DNA from: Photobacterium carnosum
Lineage (GTDB): Bacteria; Pseudomonadota; Gammaproteobacteria; Enterobacterales; Vibrionaceae
Direction of reading: 5' to 3'
DNA: 64,000 nucleotides
NCBI RefSeq assembly: GCF_002849605.1
Contig: NZ_NPIB01000008.1
Coordinates: 62,001-126,000 of the forward strand
In this document: positions 20,104 to 32,091 of the stretch, piece by piece
How the letters are laid out: every line of letters begins with the position of its first letter
How positions within the stretch are numbered: position 1 is the stretch's first letter
The notes under the pieces: generated by a model
What the model was told of the DNA's origin: nothing
Database searches by the model: none
The model's input: the letters and a program-made list of their open reading frames with translations, nothing else
Position numbers and translations under genes: made by a program

Positions 20104-21846
20104 ATGAAATTATTTAATCGTTCAAATAAAAAGACTCAGGTTAGTCCTAAGAGCACACCATTTTTAAAATGGCGTTTTATCATCGTCTGTGGTTTTATTC
20201 TGTTAGGTTTCTTTGGCTTAATTGCTCGTGCAGCCTATATTCAGGTACTTGAACCGGGCCGTCTTATTCAAGAGGGAGATGCTCGTTCGCTACGCGTACA
20301 GTTGATGCCTTCTGCTCGCGGTATTATTTCCGATCGTAACGGTGAGCAACTTGCCGTTAGTGTGCCCGTACAAGCTGTATTTGCCAATCCGGTCGAAATT
20401 TTCAAACACGGTGGTTTAAGTGAAACCAACCGTTGGAATGCGCTTGCCGATGTACTCGACCTTGACCGCGCAAAATTATTACACCGCCTAGAAAAAAATA
20501 AGACTCGTCGTTTTATTTACCTTGCCCGCCAAGTTAGTCCTCCAATGGCAAATTACGTTAAAAAACTTAAATTACCCGGTATTGGCCTAAAAGCGGAATC
20601 ACGTCGTTTTTATCCTTCTGGTGAAGTGAGTGCACAATTAATTGGCTTTACAGGTATTGATGGTCACGGACTTGATGGTATCGAAAAAACCTATGATGGT
20701 TGGTTAACGGGTGAACCAGGTCGTCGTACTGTACGTAAAGATCGCTATGGTCGTGTTGTCGAAAATATCTCCCAGAAAAGTCGGCAACCAGGTAAGCCAT
20801 TAGAGCTTAGTATTGATCAGCGCATTCAAGCGATTGCTTATCGTGCAGCTAAAGAAGGGGTAATGGATATTCCTGCAACCTCGGTCAGTATTGCTGTTTC
20901 AGATGTGCGTACTGGTGAAATTTTAGCGATGGTTAATGCTCCGTCATTTAATCCCAATGATCGTAATGATCGTCAGCCATATAAAATGCGTAATCGAGTC
21001 ATTACCGATACCTTTGAACCCGGCTCAACGGTGAAACCTTTTGTCGTTTATACCGCGCTTAAGACAGGGGTTGTTAACGAACATACGCTGATTAATATTC
21101 CACAGAGTAAGCATTTCCGCGTTGGTAGTAAGGTCATCACTGACGTATCACGGATTGAGCCTCTAGCAACCGTACAACGAATTTTACAGAAATCGAGTAA
21201 CATCGGCGTGAGTAAATTATCGTTGGCGATGCCAGTGGAAGATATTTTAGATACTTACCGTAAAGTTGGTTTTGATGAACCATCAGGGATCAACCTGATT
21301 GGTGAAACAACGGGTCACTTCCCTAATCGTTATCGTTGGTCAGACATTGGTCGCGCTACTTTAGCCTATGGTTATGGTATTTCATTAACGCCAATTCAAT
21401 TGCTACATGCCTATACCACCTTAGGTGCTTATGGTATTAAACGTCCATTATCAATTTTAAAAACAGAAAAAGTGGTGCCGGGAGAGCAAGTGCTTGATCC
21501 TAAAATTGCTAAGAAGATTTTATTGATGATTGAATCAGTGACCGATAAAGCGGGTGGTGGTGGTGGTTGGCGTGGTGCTATTCCAGGTTACCGTATTGGT
21601 GTTAAAACGGGTACTGCGAAAAAAGCGATTGCAGGTGGCTATGGTAATGATTACTTCTCTTATACCGTTGGTGTGGCACCAATTAGTCATCCACGATTAG
21701 CGATTGTGGTAATGGTCAATGAACCTAAAGGCGATAAATTCTATGGTGGTGCCGTTGCAGCACCAATTTTATCAAAAGTACTTGGTGGTGCATTACAGAT
21801 CCTGAACGTACCGCCAGATGCTGATACGCTAAAAATAGATAAATGA
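20104..21846 (+). CDS. ftsI: FtsI (PBP3), septal peptidoglycan transpeptidase
   Basis: A 580-residue class B penicillin-binding protein with a membrane anchor (about 24-44), a pedestal domain and a transpeptidase domain. Active-site motifs are S308-T-V-K, S364/S365-N and K501-T-G-T. It cross-links septal peptidoglycan with the glycan polymerase FtsW, also encoded in this cluster, and is the target of aztreonam-type beta-lactams. It lies four bases after ftsL and its stop overlaps an in-frame upstream start of murE. Confidence 0.97.
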   Translation: MKLFNRSNKKTQVSPKSTPFLKWRFIIVCGFILLGFFGLIARAAYIQVLEPGRLIQEGDARSLRVQLMPSARGIISDRNGEQLAVSVPVQAVFANPVEIFKHGGLSETNRWNALADVLDLDRAKLLHRLEKNKTRRFIYLARQVSPPMANYVKKLKLPGIGLKAESRRFYPSGEVSAQLIGFTGIDGHGLDGIEKTYDGWLTGEPGRRTVRKDRYGRVVENISQKSRQPGKPLELSIDQRIQAIAYRAAKEGVMDIPATSVSIAVSDVRTGEILAMVNAPSFNPNDRNDRQPYKMRNRVITDTFEPGSTVKPFVVYTALKTGVVNEHTLINIPQSKHFRVGSKVITDVSRIEPLATVQRILQKSSNIGVSKLSLAMPVEDILDTYRKVGFDEPSGINLIGETTGHFPNRYRWSDIGRATLAYGYGISLTPIQLLHAYTTLGAYGIKRPLSILKTEKVVPGEQVLDPKIAKKILLMIESVTDKAGGGGGWRGAIPGYRIGVKTGTAKKAIAGGYGNDYFSYTVGVAPISHPRLAIVVMVNEPKGDKFYGGAVAAPILSKVLGGALQILNVPPDADTLKIDK

Positions 21847-21854
21847 GTGTGATC

Positions 21855-23378
21855 ATGGCATTGGTTAAACCGGAAGTACAATTAGGCGCTTTATTAGCAC
21901 CTTGGTTAACAGTTGCAAAAGTGCCAACTGTATATTTACAGTTGATGTTAACCTCAATGACATTAGATAGCCGTCAAGTCACGGTTGGCTGCTTATTTGC
22001 GGCCGTTAACGGTCATACTGTTGATGGGCGTCGTTTTATTGATAATGCGATTGCTGCTGGTGCAAGCGCAATTATTGCAGAAGCCGATGGTGTTGCGGCT
22101 GACGGTGAGATCCTATTTGAAAATGGGGTTATCATTATTTATTTGCACAATCTTGGTCATAAATTATCTGCCATTGCTGGGCGCTTTTATGGAGAGCCTG
22201 ATAGCCAGCTTAAATTGTATGCGGTAACAGGCACCAATGGTAAAACCACTATTAGCCAACTATTAGCACAATGGGCTGATTTGGTTGGTTATCGTGCTGG
22301 CGTAATGGGCACGACGGGTAATGGCTTGTTAACTGATTTACGACCAGCTGCAAATACCACTGGTAGTGCGATTGAAATCCAACAAACGTTATCCGAATTA
22401 GTTGCTCAAGGTGCTAATTTTGCGGCAATGGAAGTGTCATCCCATGGCTTAGTACAAGGTCGAGTTAGTGCGTTACATTTTGTAGCAAGTATCTTTACTA
22501 ATCTTAGTCGTGATCACCTTGATTATCATGGTGATATGGCGCATTACGCCGCGGCTAAAAAAAGTTTATTTACCGAGCATCACAGCGGTATTGCGGTCAT
22601 TAATGCTGATGATATGGTTGGTCAACAATGGCTAGCTGATTTACCTCAAGCGGTTGCGGTTGCAATGAATGCTGACGCTGTTATAGCTCACTCTGGATCA
22701 AAACTATGGGCAACGGCGGTCGATTTTAGTACCCAAGGTGTCACCATTAGTTTTGAGTCTAGCTGGGGTAAAGGTACCTTTACCGCGCCACTTGTAGGTT
22801 CATTTAATGCAACTAATTTATTATTGGCATTGGCGACCTTATTAGTCAGCGGTCATTCATTACCAGAGTTATTAGCAGTCGCCCCGCGTTTACAAGCAGT
22901 TATTGGGCGTATGGAAGTATTTCAATCCTCGATTGGCGACAAAGCGATGATGGTGGTTGATTATGCTCATACTCCAGATGCACTAGAAAAAGCACTGCAA
23001 GCATTACGCGTCCATTGTGACGGTCAGTTGTGGTGTTTATTTGGCTGTGGTGGTGATCGTGATACGGGCAAACGCCCTATGATGGCTGCGATTGCAGAGC
23101 AATATGCTGATCATATTATTTTAGTCGATGACAACCCGCGTAGTGAAGATCCTCAACAAATCATGCTTGATATGCAAGCAGGGTTAACTGCAATGACTGC
23201 TGCAACTGTGATCCATGACCGCGCTCAAGCGTGTGCTTATGCTATTACACAGGCTAAACCTAATGACATTATTTTAGTTGCAGGTAAAGGCCATGAAGAC
23301 TACCAAATTCTAGCAGATCGTACGATCCACTATTCAGACCGCGAAACTGTGGCCGCATTATTTAGAGAACAGGCATGA
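21855..23378 (+). CDS. murE: MurE, UDP-MurNAc-tripeptide synthetase (meso-diaminopimelate adding)
   Basis: A Mur ligase of 507 residues. The ATP-binding motif GTNGKTT and the DDNPRSEDP motif, whose DNPR marks meso-diaminopimelate specificity, are present, as is the C-terminal [10 protein letters not shown]. It adds meso-DAP to UDP-MurNAc-L-Ala-D-Glu in the cytoplasm. I preferred the ATG at 21855 because it gives an N terminus nearest to E. coli MurE; an ATG at 21843 overlapping ftsI is the alternative. murF overlaps its end by four bases. Confidence 0.97.
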   Translation: MALVKPEVQLGALLAPWLTVAKVPTVYLQLMLTSMTLDSRQVTVGCLFAAVNGHTVDGRRFIDNAIAAGASAIIAEADGVAADGEILFENGVIIIYLHNLGHKLSAIAGRFYGEPDSQLKLYAVTGTNGKTTISQLLAQWADLVGYRAGVMGTTGNGLLTDLRPAANTTGSAIEIQQTLSELVAQGANFAAMEVSSHGLVQGRVSALHFVASIFTNLSRDHLDYHGDMAHYAAAKKSLFTEHHSGIAVINADDMVGQQWLADLPQAVAVAMNADAVIAHSGSKLWATAVDFSTQGVTISFESSWGKGTFTAPLVGSFNATNLLLALATLLVSGHSLPELLAVAPRLQAVIGRMEVFQSSIGDKAMMVVDYAHTPDALEKALQALRVHCDGQLWCLFGCGGDRDTGKRPMMAAIAEQYADHIILVDDNPRSEDPQQIMLDMQAGLTAMTAATVIHDRAQACAYAITQAKPNDIILVAGKGHEDYQILADRTIHYSDRETVAALFREQA

Positions 23379-24757
23379 TAAAAGTTCAACTAAGTCATTT
23401 ACAGTCAGTTTTAAATGCTGAACTCATTGGCGCGGATACTGAAATTGCAGCGACATCAACTGATACGCGTGTAATCGACAATGACACTCTCTTTATTGCC
23501 TTAATTGGTGAGCGTTTTGATGGCCATGACTTTTGTCAAACGGCGGTTGAAAATGGTGCAAAAGCATTATTGGTAAGTAAACCCTTAGCGTTAGATATTC
23601 CACAGTTAGTTGTTGCTGATACCCATCAAGCATTAGGTCAGTTAGGTCAATGGTTAAAAGCAAAAATGACCGCTGAGCATGGGTTAAAAACATTAGCATT
23701 AACGGGTAGTTGTGGCAAAACCACTGTAAAAGAAATGGCAGCGGCAATTTTAGCGACTAAAGGTCAAGTATTAGCGACTGCGGGTAATTTTAATAACGAT
23801 ATTGGCGTCCCACTGACATTGTTACGTTTAACTCCTGCCTATAATTACGCAGTGATTGAATTAGGCGCTAACCATTTAGGTGAAATTGCTTATACAACAG
23901 CATTAGTCAAACCTGATGTGGCATTAATTAATAATCTTGCGGCCGCTCACCTTGAAGGTTTCGGTTCATTAGCCGGTGTTGCAAAAGCCAAAGGTGAAAT
24001 TTTTGAAGGATTAGCCGCACAGGGGCAAGCGGTCATTAATCTTGATTCTAACCAGTTAACAATGTGGCAACCATTACTGGCACAGCACCGTGTTAGTTGC
24101 TTCTCGATAACGACTAATAATGCAGATTATTTCGCTACTGATATAAATATTAACTCTCAAGGGCTAGCTTGTTTTACAATGCAAACCCCAATGGGTGCTA
24201 TTGATATTAGCTTAACGTTAGCGGGCACTCACAATGTTAGTAATGCACTGGCCGCCGCCGCATTGACTATGGCATTGGGTGCCACTCTTGCTGATGTAAA
24301 ACAAGGGTTAGAGTGCGTTGTTAATGTTAAAGGTCGATTAGCGATCACTCAGCTTCCTTCTGGGTTACGGTTAATTGATGATACTTATAATGCCAGTGTT
24401 GCTTCTGTAAAAGCTGCAATTGATGTGCTACATAATTTCAGAGGTAAACGTTACTTTATTTTAGGCGACATGGCTGAGCTGGGCGAAGAAAGTGAGAGCT
24501 TACATCGTGAGGTCGGTGAATATGCGCGTGATAAACAGTTTGATGGTGTGATGACATTTGGTCGTGCCAGTGCTGTGGTCAGTGCATTAAATAACGGTCA
24601 ACATTTTAGCGATAAAACTGCATTGATCGATGAACTTAAACAAAAATTACATCAACAACTTAACCAACCTAATTCTCCTCAGGTGACTGTGCTTGCTAAA
24701 GGCGCGCGTAGCTCACAGATGGAAGATGTTATTATTGCATTGCAGGAAGATAAATAA
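23375..24757 (+). CDS. murF: MurF, UDP-MurNAc-pentapeptide synthetase
   Basis: A 460-residue Mur ligase with the P-loop [13 protein letters not shown] (Cys where many have Asn, as in other MurF proteins), the [13 protein letters not shown] block and [13 protein letters not shown]. It adds the D-Ala-D-Ala dipeptide, completing the pentapeptide. The ddl gene that makes this dipeptide is not in the window, unlike the E. coli cluster. The start overlaps murE by four bases and the stop shares one base with the mraY ATG. Confidence 0.97.
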   Translation: MIKVQLSHLQSVLNAELIGADTEIAATSTDTRVIDNDTLFIALIGERFDGHDFCQTAVENGAKALLVSKPLALDIPQLVVADTHQALGQLGQWLKAKMTAEHGLKTLALTGSCGKTTVKEMAAAILATKGQVLATAGNFNNDIGVPLTLLRLTPAYNYAVIELGANHLGEIAYTTALVKPDVALINNLAAAHLEGFGSLAGVAKAKGEIFEGLAAQGQAVINLDSNQLTMWQPLLAQHRVSCFSITTNNADYFATDININSQGLACFTMQTPMGAIDISLTLAGTHNVSNALAAAALTMALGATLADVKQGLECVVNVKGRLAITQLPSGLRLIDDTYNASVASVKAAIDVLHNFRGKRYFILGDMAELGEESESLHREVGEYARDKQFDGVMTFGRASAVVSALNNGQHFSDKTALIDELKQKLHQQLNQPNSPQVTVLAKGARSSQMEDVIIALQEDK

Positions 24758-25839
24758 TGATTTACTGGTTAGCTGACCACTTTCAGTCCTCAATCCCCTT
24801 TTTCCGTCTGTTTGAATACCTGACGTTCCGCGCCATTATGAGTATTTTAACCGCGTTAATATTTTCGTTGTGGTTAGGCCCGCGCATGATTGCTAAATTG
24901 CAAATGCTGCAAATTGGGCAAATAGTACGTAACGATGGTCCTGAGTCACATTTCAGTAAGCGTGGTACGCCAACCATGGGCGGACTGATGATTTTAGCTG
25001 CAATTACGTTAACCGTATTGTTATGGTGTGATCTTAGCAACCCTTATGTATGGGCTGTGCTTATCGTTATGCTTGGCTATGGTGTGATTGGCTTTGTTGA
25101 TGACTACCGTAAAGTGGTACGAAAAAATACCGATGGCTTAATTGCACGTTGGAAATATTTTTGGCAATCAGCTATCGCACTTGTGGTGGCTTTTGTGCTT
25201 TATGCCTACGGAAAAGATACCGCTGCGACACAATTAGTCTTGCCATTTTTTAAAGATGTGATGCCACAGTTAGGTCTGTCTTATATTGTACTGACTTATT
25301 TTGTGATTGTCGGTACCAGTAATGCGGTTAATTTAACCGATGGTTTAGATGGTCTTGCCATTATGCCAACAGTGATGGTTGCTGGTGGTTTTGCCTTTAT
25401 TGCATGGGCAACGGGTAACTACAACTATGCTGAATACTTACATATCCCTTATTTAAGTAATGCGGGTGAGTTAGTTATTGTTTGTACTGCTATTGTTGGT
25501 GCAGGTTTGGGTTTCTTATGGTTTAACACCTATCCAGCGCAAGTATTTATGGGCGATGTAGGCTCATTAGCATTAGGTGGCGCATTAGGTACGATTGCCG
25601 TGTTAGTTCGCCAAGAATTTTTATTGGTGATCATGGGCGGTGTGTTCGTGATGGAAACGGTATCGGTTATTTTGCAAGTTGGCTCGTTTAAACTGCGTGG
25701 ACAACGTATTTTCCGCATGGCACCGATTCACCATCACTACGAATTAAAAGGTTGGCCAGAACCACGCGTTATTGTCCGTTTCTGGATTATTACGCTGATG
25801 CTGGTATTGATTGCATTAGCTACATTGAAGGTGCGTTAA
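24757..25839 (+). CDS. mraY: MraY, phospho-MurNAc-pentapeptide translocase
   Basis: A 360-residue membrane enzyme with about ten helices, the E. coli length. The catalytic aspartates lie in FVDDYRK and [10 protein letters not shown], and the conserved [12 protein letters not shown] loop is near the C terminus. It transfers phospho-MurNAc-pentapeptide from UDP to undecaprenyl phosphate, giving lipid I. Translation is coupled to murF, whose stop it overlaps by one base; murD follows after one base. Confidence 0.98.
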   Translation: MIYWLADHFQSSIPFFRLFEYLTFRAIMSILTALIFSLWLGPRMIAKLQMLQIGQIVRNDGPESHFSKRGTPTMGGLMILAAITLTVLLWCDLSNPYVWAVLIVMLGYGVIGFVDDYRKVVRKNTDGLIARWKYFWQSAIALVVAFVLYAYGKDTAATQLVLPFFKDVMPQLGLSYIVLTYFVIVGTSNAVNLTDGLDGLAIMPTVMVAGGFAFIAWATGNYNYAEYLHIPYLSNAGELVIVCTAIVGAGLGFLWFNTYPAQVFMGDVGSLALGGALGTIAVLVRQEFLLVIMGGVFVMETVSVILQVGSFKLRGQRIFRMAPIHHHYELKGWPEPRVIVRFWIITLMLVLIALATLKVR

Positions 25840-25840
25840 C

Positions 25841-27178
25841 ATGAATGGCTTGGTAGGTATTAACAAGGTTGTTGTGATTGGACTTGGAATGACAGGTCTA
25901 TCGGTGGTGAATCATTTAGTACGATTACCACAATTGCTGGATATTAAAGTAATTGATACCCGTGATAATCCACCAGGCCAAGAACAATTGCCTACAGGTG
26001 TTGATCTGTGTGCTGGTCAATGGAATCTGCAATGGCTACTTGACGCAGATTTAATTGTTGTTAGCCCTGGGATTGCATTAGCAACTCCAGAGTTATTGTT
26101 AGCGGCACAATCAGGCATTGAGCTTATCGGTGATATTGAACTATTTGCTCGTGCAGTGAATAAGCCCGTAGTGGCTATCACTGGTTCTAATGGCAAAAGT
26201 ACCGTCACCAGTTTAGTCGGTGAAATGGCAAAAGAAGCCGGCATTGATGTTGGTGTTGGTGGCAATATTGGTTTTGCAGCACTTGATATGCTAGGGCAAG
26301 ATCATGATCTTTATGTCCTTGAGCTGTCTAGTTTTCAGTTAGAAACTACGTCATCGTTAGTGCTTGAAGCTGCGGTGTATTTAAATCTGTCTGAAGATCA
26401 TATGGATCGTTATCCTGGTGGTTTGGCTGATTATAGTAACGCTAAAATGCGTATTTTTGATCATGCTAAATTAGCGGTGTATAACCGTGACGATCTCGCA
26501 ACTAAGCCTGATTTTAACGGTAACATGACCAGTTTTGGTTTTGATAATACTGATTATGGTTTGGTGATGGTTGATGGCGCAGAATGGTTAGCCATTGCGG
26601 GTGAGCCATTAATGGCTGTCAGTGAAATTGCGTTAGTTGGTCGCCATAATGTCGCTAACTGTTTAGCTGCATTAGCGTTAGCCGATGCTGTCGGTATTGA
26701 TCGTATAGCGGCTTGTCAAACCATGCGTCGTTACACTGGATTAGCCCATCGTTGTCAATTGGCAGTGAATCGTCACGGTGTTAAATGGGTCAATGATTCT
26801 AAGGCGACAAACCTTGCTAGTACAGTAGCTGCATTAACGGGCTTACAATTAGCAGGAAAACTGCATTTATTAATGGGTGGTGATGGTAAAGGCGCTGATT
26901 TTAGTGAACTTAAACCAGTTCTAGCTGACTTAAATGTACAACTTTATTGTTTTGGTCGTGATGGTCATTTATTTAGCGAATTAGTCGAAAACGCGATAAA
27001 TGTCGATACCATGAGTGAAGCAATGGATCGCGCAGCAGTTACCGTAAAAGCTGGCGATATGGTTTTATTATCACCAGCATGTGCCAGTTGGGATCAATTT
27101 GCCAACTTTATGGCACGCGGTGATGCTTTTGTTGAACAAGCCCTTCGGCTTCAAGATTCAGTCTCAGGAAAAATGTAA
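25841..27178 (+). CDS. murD: MurD, UDP-MurNAc-L-Ala:D-Glu ligase
   Basis: A 445-residue Mur ligase. Features are the N-terminal Rossmann-like GLGMTGLSV, the P-loop [13 protein letters not shown], the LSEDHMDRY block and the C-terminal [12 protein letters not shown]. It adds D-glutamate to UDP-MurNAc-L-Ala in the cytoplasm. The gene lies one base after mraY and its stop shares a base with the ftsW start. Confidence 0.97.
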   Translation: MNGLVGINKVVVIGLGMTGLSVVNHLVRLPQLLDIKVIDTRDNPPGQEQLPTGVDLCAGQWNLQWLLDADLIVVSPGIALATPELLLAAQSGIELIGDIELFARAVNKPVVAITGSNGKSTVTSLVGEMAKEAGIDVGVGGNIGFAALDMLGQDHDLYVLELSSFQLETTSSLVLEAAVYLNLSEDHMDRYPGGLADYSNAKMRIFDHAKLAVYNRDDLATKPDFNGNMTSFGFDNTDYGLVMVDGAEWLAIAGEPLMAVSEIALVGRHNVANCLAALALADAVGIDRIAACQTMRRYTGLAHRCQLAVNRHGVKWVNDSKATNLASTVAALTGLQLAGKLHLLMGGDGKGADFSELKPVLADLNVQLYCFGRDGHLFSELVENAINVDTMSEAMDRAAVTVKAGDMVLLSPACASWDQFANFMARGDAFVEQALRLQDSVSGKM

Positions 27179-28491
27179 TGTTTAAAATGGCCCGTAACGG
27201 ATTATCGGTAGTCTCTGGTTGGTTTTTAAAACCCGCCAAACCGATTCTGTATGACCGCCAATTGGTGTGGATAGCAATAGCTCTGATGATGATCGGTTTA
27301 GTCATGGTTACTTCAGCATCCATACCTGTCGCAACTCGTCTTACTGGTGTTCCTTTCTTCTTCGCACTACGACATGGATTCTTTTTAGTCTGTTCGTTAG
27401 TGATCGCGGCATTTGTTATGCGGATCCCATTAGCTCAATGGGAAAAGTACAGTGTGCCAATGTTGTTAATCTCAATCTTGTTATTGATTGTAGTATTAGC
27501 TATTGGCCATTCAGTTAATGGTGCTGCACGGTGGATCCCACTTGGGGTATTTAACTTACAACCTGCAGAAGTCGCTAAATTGTCGTTATTTGTGTTTCTT
27601 GCCGGGTATTTAGTCCGTCAATATAACCAAGTGCGTGGCAGTTTTATTGGTTTTGCTAAGCCATTAGTTGTACTCGGTATTATGGGCTTTCTATTGCTAC
27701 AACAACCTGACTTAGGTTCGTTCGTGGTGATGTTTGTTGGTACTATCGGGATGCTATTTATTGCAGGTGCACGGTTATGGCAATTCTTAGTGATGCTAGC
27801 AACGGCATTAGTCGGTATTGCAATGCTGATTGCCTTTGAACCTTATCGTATGCGACGGGTAACTTCGTTTTTAGACCCATGGCAAGATCCTTATGGTAGT
27901 GGTTATCAGTTAACCCAATCACTAATGGCATTCGGTCGTGGTGAATGGTTTGGTCAGGGGTTGGGTAACTCCATTCAAAAATTAGCCTATCTTCCTGAAG
28001 CACATACTGACTTTGTGTTTGCCGTCTTAGCCGAAGAATTAGGCTTGGCGGGGGTGATTGTGGTATTAACACTGTTGTTTGCCCTAGTGTTTAAAGCAAT
28101 TATTATTGGACGTAAATGTCTTGAAGGTGGCCTATTGTTTGGCGGCTATTTAGCGTTTGGGTTTGGTATTTGGTTTGCATTTCAAACCTTGGTTAACGTT
28201 GGCGCCGCCGCAGGTATTGTACCGACGAAAGGCTTAACGTTACCCTTGATCAGTTATGGTGGTTCGAGTTTGTTTATTATGGCTGCTGCTGTGGCTATTT
28301 TGATTCGAATCGATTTTGAACAACGGGTCGCGGCTAAATTTTTATCAGAGCATCCTGCTGATGTTGATGATGAAGCATTAGATACGATGGACGTAGCGGT
28401 TGAACAAGGAACTTTAGATTCTCAAGTGCTTGTAACGGCTAATCATTCACAACTAGAACAAGATAAAAAGCATTCTAATGACAAAGAATAA
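27178..28491 (+). CDS. ftsW: FtsW, septal peptidoglycan glycosyltransferase (SEDS family)
   Basis: A 437-residue SEDS protein with ten predicted helices. Typical segments are [33 protein letters not shown] and the C-terminal [10 protein letters not shown]. FtsW polymerises septal glycan strands together with FtsI. The cytoplasmic C-terminal tail from about residue 380 is acidic and variable. The gene overlaps murD by one base and murG by 14 bases. Confidence 0.96.
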   Translation: MFKMARNGLSVVSGWFLKPAKPILYDRQLVWIAIALMMIGLVMVTSASIPVATRLTGVPFFFALRHGFFLVCSLVIAAFVMRIPLAQWEKYSVPMLLISILLLIVVLAIGHSVNGAARWIPLGVFNLQPAEVAKLSLFVFLAGYLVRQYNQVRGSFIGFAKPLVVLGIMGFLLLQQPDLGSFVVMFVGTIGMLFIAGARLWQFLVMLATALVGIAMLIAFEPYRMRRVTSFLDPWQDPYGSGYQLTQSLMAFGRGEWFGQGLGNSIQKLAYLPEAHTDFVFAVLAEELGLAGVIVVLTLLFALVFKAIIIGRKCLEGGLLFGGYLAFGFGIWFAFQTLVNVGAAAGIVPTKGLTLPLISYGGSSLFIMAAAVAILIRIDFEQRVAAKFLSEHPADVDDEALDTMDVAVEQGTLDSQVLVTANHSQLEQDKKHSNDKE

Positions 28492-29542
28492 ACGTTTATT
28501 AGTGATGGCTGGTGGTACTGGCGGTCACGTTTTCCCCGGACTTGCAGTTGCTCGTAAATTACAGCAACAAGGGTGGGAGATCCGCTGGCTAGGCACGGCT
28601 GATCGTATGGAAGCTGAGTTAGTACCGAAGCATGGTATTGCTATTGATTTCATTAAAGTTAAAGGCCTGCGTGGTAGCGGTATTGTGTCTTTACTTGGTG
28701 CACCGTTTAAAATTGTTGGTGCCATTATTCAAGCCCGTAAATATATCAAAGCATGGCAACCGGATGTGGTGCTTGGCATGGGCGGTTATGTCAGTGGCCC
28801 TGGTGGTGTTGCGGCATGGTCTTTGGGTATTCCAGTGGTATTGCATGAACAAAATGCTGTCGCTGGGCTAACCAATCAATGGCTCGCTAAAATTGCCAGT
28901 AAAGTGCTACAAGCATTCCCTGGTGCATTTAAAGATAAGCAAGTCGTTGGTAATCCGGTTCGTGAGGATGTGACATTATTACCTGCACCGCAACAGCGTT
29001 TTGCTGAACGCACCGGCCCAATTCGAGTGCTGGTGATGGGCGGCAGTCAAGGGGCGAGAATTTTAAACCAGACCATGCCAGAAGTGGCGGGGATCCTAGG
29101 TGAAAATGTCACTATTTGGCATCAAGCGGGTAAAGGTAATCAGCAATCGACTGAGCAAGCTTATGCAAAAGATAGCCAAACACAACATAAAGTGACTGAG
29201 TTTATTGATGATGTAGCTGCCGCTTATGCTTGGGCCGATTTAGTTGTTTGTCGTTCAGGGGCACTGACTGTTTCTGAATTATCGGCCGCGGGTGTTGGTG
29301 CTATTTTTATTCCTTTCATGCATAAAGATCGTCAGCAAGCATTAAATGCTGAGCATTTAGTGGCATGTGGTGCGGCTAAAATGATTGAACAACCACAATT
29401 AACGGTTGATGGTTTAGCCCAGCAAATTAATTTATTAAATCGTATTGCGCTTGAGCACATGGCTTGTGCTGCGCGTAATGCTGCTATCATTGATGCAGAC
29501 CAACGTGTTGCTGATGTGATCAAATCACTAGCAAAGAATTAA
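28478..29542 (+). CDS. murG: MurG, UDP-GlcNAc:lipid I N-acetylglucosaminyltransferase
   Basis: A 354-residue GT28 family enzyme on the inner face of the membrane that makes lipid II from lipid I. The [13 protein letters not shown] loop, the GGYVSGPGG loop, [11 protein letters not shown] and the UDP-GlcNAc-binding [17 protein letters not shown] are intact. Its start lies within the end of ftsW (14-bp overlap), so translation is probably coupled. Confidence 0.97.
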   Translation: MTKNKRLLVMAGGTGGHVFPGLAVARKLQQQGWEIRWLGTADRMEAELVPKHGIAIDFIKVKGLRGSGIVSLLGAPFKIVGAIIQARKYIKAWQPDVVLGMGGYVSGPGGVAAWSLGIPVVLHEQNAVAGLTNQWLAKIASKVLQAFPGAFKDKQVVGNPVREDVTLLPAPQQRFAERTGPIRVLVMGGSQGARILNQTMPEVAGILGENVTIWHQAGKGNQQSTEQAYAKDSQTQHKVTEFIDDVAAAYAWADLVVCRSGALTVSELSAAGVGAIFIPFMHKDRQQALNAEHLVACGAAKMIEQPQLTVDGLAQQINLLNRIALEHMACAARNAAIIDADQRVADVIKSLAKN

Positions 29543-29556
29543 ACAGGAACAAAGTG

Positions 29557-31020
29557 ATGAGTAAACTGGATAACCAGCAATTAGCAAAAATTCGAACTAT
29601 GGTGCCCGAGATGCGCCGAGTCGAACGTATTCACTTTGTTGGTATTGGTGGTGCTGGAATGAGCGGCATCGCAGAAGTATTAGTTAATGAAGGTTATCGT
29701 ATCAGTGGTTCTGATATTACACCGAATGCTTTGACTAATCGTTTAACGGCTAAAGGCGTCGAGATCTTTTTTGGCCATGCGGCTGAAAATGTGATTGGTG
29801 CCAGTGTAGTTGTGGCATCAACCGCTATCAACAAACAAAATCCAGAATTATTAGCTGCAACAGAATTACGTATTCCGGTTGTGCGTCGTGCTGAAATGTT
29901 GGCAGAATTAATGCGTTACCGTCATGGTATTGCGATTGCAGGAACACATGGTAAAACGACCACAACAGCATTAACAACCCAAATTTATTCTGAAGCAGGG
30001 CTAGATCCAACATTTGTGAATGGTGGTTTGGTAAAAAGTGCTGGTACTAATGCACGTTTAGGTTGTAGCCGTTATTTAATTGCCGAAGCTGATGAAAGTG
30101 ATGCGTCATTTTTACATTTGCAACCGATGGTGTGTGTGATCACTAACATTGAAGCTGATCATATGGATACTTATGGCGGCGATTTTGAGGTGCTAAAACA
30201 AACCTTCATTGATTTTATCCATAATCTGCCATTCTATGGCTTAGCGGTAATGTGTATTGATGATCCCGTTGTGCGTGAATTATTACCACGAGTGGGGCGC
30301 CCAATGTTGACTTATGGGTTTGCGGAAGATGCTGATGTGCGTTTAGTTAACTATACTCAAACTGGCCAACAGGGTCACTTTACAGTATTGCGTAATGATA
30401 AGCCGGCATTGAATATTACCCTTAATATTCCCGGTAAGCACAACGCGTTAAATGCAACGGCGGCTATTGCTGTGGCTACCGAAGAAGGTGTCAGTGATGA
30501 TGCTATCATGCGCGCCTTAGTTGAATTTGAAGGTACTGGTCGTCGTTTTGATCATCTTGGTGAGTTTGAAACCGGCAATGGTAACGTGATGCTGGTAGAT
30601 GATTATGGTCATCATCCAAGTGAAGTTGATGTGACGATTCAAGCTGCACGTGCTGGTTGGCCAGATAAACGGTTAGTGATGATATTCCAACCGCACCGTT
30701 ATAGTCGTACTCGTGATTTATACGATGATTTTGCCAATGTGTTAGAGCAAGTCGATGTGTTATTGGTGCTGGATGTTTATGCTGCGGGAGAAACGCCTAT
30801 TGCGGGTGCTGATAGTCGTTCGTTATGTCGCACTATTCGTTCACGCGCTAAAATTGATCCTATCTTTGTGTCACAAGCAGAGCATTTGCCCGCAATTTTA
30901 GCCAATATTATCCAAAATGATGATTTGGTGTTGACCCAAGGTGCGGGTGATGTCGGAAAAATAGCTCGCCAACTGGCAGAGTTAAGACTAAATATAGCCG
31001 ATATGCGTCAAGATGCTTAA
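29557..31020 (+). CDS. murC: MurC, UDP-MurNAc:L-alanine ligase
   Basis: A 487-residue Mur ligase. The N-terminal [17 protein letters not shown], the P-loop [13 protein letters not shown] and [11 protein letters not shown] are characteristic. It adds L-alanine to UDP-MurNAc. The ATG at 29557 has AGGA eight bases upstream; the in-frame GTG one codon earlier is less well placed. In E. coli ddlB follows; here 231 bases and then ftsQ follow. Confidence 0.97.
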   Translation: MSKLDNQQLAKIRTMVPEMRRVERIHFVGIGGAGMSGIAEVLVNEGYRISGSDITPNALTNRLTAKGVEIFFGHAAENVIGASVVVASTAINKQNPELLAATELRIPVVRRAEMLAELMRYRHGIAIAGTHGKTTTTALTTQIYSEAGLDPTFVNGGLVKSAGTNARLGCSRYLIAEADESDASFLHLQPMVCVITNIEADHMDTYGGDFEVLKQTFIDFIHNLPFYGLAVMCIDDPVVRELLPRVGRPMLTYGFAEDADVRLVNYTQTGQQGHFTVLRNDKPALNITLNIPGKHNALNATAAIAVATEEGVSDDAIMRALVEFEGTGRRFDHLGEFETGNGNVMLVDDYGHHPSEVDVTIQAARAGWPDKRLVMIFQPHRYSRTRDLYDDFANVLEQVDVLLVLDVYAAGETPIAGADSRSLCRTIRSRAKIDPIFVSQAEHLPAILANIIQNDDLVLTQGAGDVGKIARQLAELRLNIADMRQDA

Positions 31021-31169
31021 TTGGTATGTTTCGCTTTGAGTAAACGCATTAATATCGATTACTGGTTGTAAAATGAATATTCCATCGCCAGTGATCGCTA
31101 TTTTTTGTGATTTCTCGACAAATAGATAAATTTATTGTCAGGTTATGCTCGGAAAACGCCCTATGAGTG

Positions 31170-31198
31170 TTGGAGTGGGTCGAGTTGCTCGGTATAAT
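31170..31198 (+). promoter_or_regulatory. Likely promoter of ftsQ-ftsA-ftsZ
   Basis: TTGGAG (31170-31175) and a perfect TATAAT (31193-31198) have 17-base spacing in the murC-ftsQ gap. It would give the late division genes their own transcription, replacing the promoters that in E. coli lie within ddlB. GGTATAA (31191-31197) and TTATACC (31216-31222) form an inverted repeat that overlaps the -10 box. Confidence 0.5.
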
Positions 31199-31293
31199 CG
31201 TTTAACTTTGCTCGTTATACCTGACTGAGCGCGCCATCATAAAATACCTTTATGGAATGGTTTGGCTTAAATGGTAAGGTAAATAGACACGCG

Positions 31294-32079
31294 ATGACTG
31301 AACAAGTCGAAAATAAAGAGCATATATTATCTTCACCTCGTGGTTTAAAGCGTTGGGGTGGATTAGCGTTTTTTCTCTTTGTCATTGGTTTTACGGTTTG
31401 GCTTGTTAGTGCTACCAAAGACTGGATGACAGATGCAAACCGATTACCCTTGTCAAATTTAGTCATTCAAGGGCAGTTACATTATCTCACTAAAGATGAT
31501 GTTAGACAGTCAATTTTACATCTTCATCATTTGGGTAGCTTTATGACCCAAGATGTAAATAGTATTCAAGCATCCGTCGAGGCTTTACCTTGGGTTGCTC
31601 AAGCTGCTGTACGTAAACAATGGCCAGATACCATTAAAGTTTTTTTGGTTGAAAATCAACCTGTCGCTGAATGGAATGGTACTTATTTAGTTAACCGTTC
31701 AGGCGTTGTTTTTAAAGCGCCAGTATTGCAAGTTGCAGGATTAGGGTTAACCAATCTTATTGGTCCTAAAGGCAGCAGTGAAGAAGTTTTAGCTGGACTC
31801 AAAGAAATGCGTCCAGTGTTGAAAAAAGCGGGTTTCGGGATTGCGTCATTATCGTTTAATGAACGCCGTGCTTGGCGCGTGGTATTAACAAACGGGATTA
31901 GACTTGAATTGGGGCATGACGCTCGAATGCAACGTATAAAGCGTTTTATCGAGATTTATCCTGATTTATTGAAACAGGATAAGCCGATTGATTATGTAGA
32001 TTTGCGTTACGATACTGGCGCAGCTGTGGGTTGGAAAACAAAGCCGGAGTATGATAATCATGCGCCGGATAAAAAATAA
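31294..32079 (+). CDS. ftsQ: FtsQ, divisome membrane protein
   Basis: A 261-residue bitopic protein: cytoplasmic tail (about 1-25), one membrane helix (about 26-44), a POTRA domain (LSNLVIQGQLHYLTKDDVRQSIL onward) and the FtsQ beta domain ending YVDLRYDTGAAVGWK. It links FtsL and FtsB to the divisome. No good ribosome binding site marks the start. The ATG at 31294 gives a tail like that of E. coli FtsQ; an ATG at 31252 would add 14 residues. Confidence 0.94.
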   Translation: MTEQVENKEHILSSPRGLKRWGGLAFFLFVIGFTVWLVSATKDWMTDANRLPLSNLVIQGQLHYLTKDDVRQSILHLHHLGSFMTQDVNSIQASVEALPWVAQAAVRKQWPDTIKVFLVENQPVAEWNGTYLVNRSGVVFKAPVLQVAGLGLTNLIGPKGSSEEVLAGLKEMRPVLKKAGFGIASLSFNERRAWRVVLTNGIRLELGHDARMQRIKRFIEIYPDLLKQDKPIDYVDLRYDTGAAVGWKTKPEYDNHAPDKK

Positions 32080-32091
32080 GAGCGTGCACTG

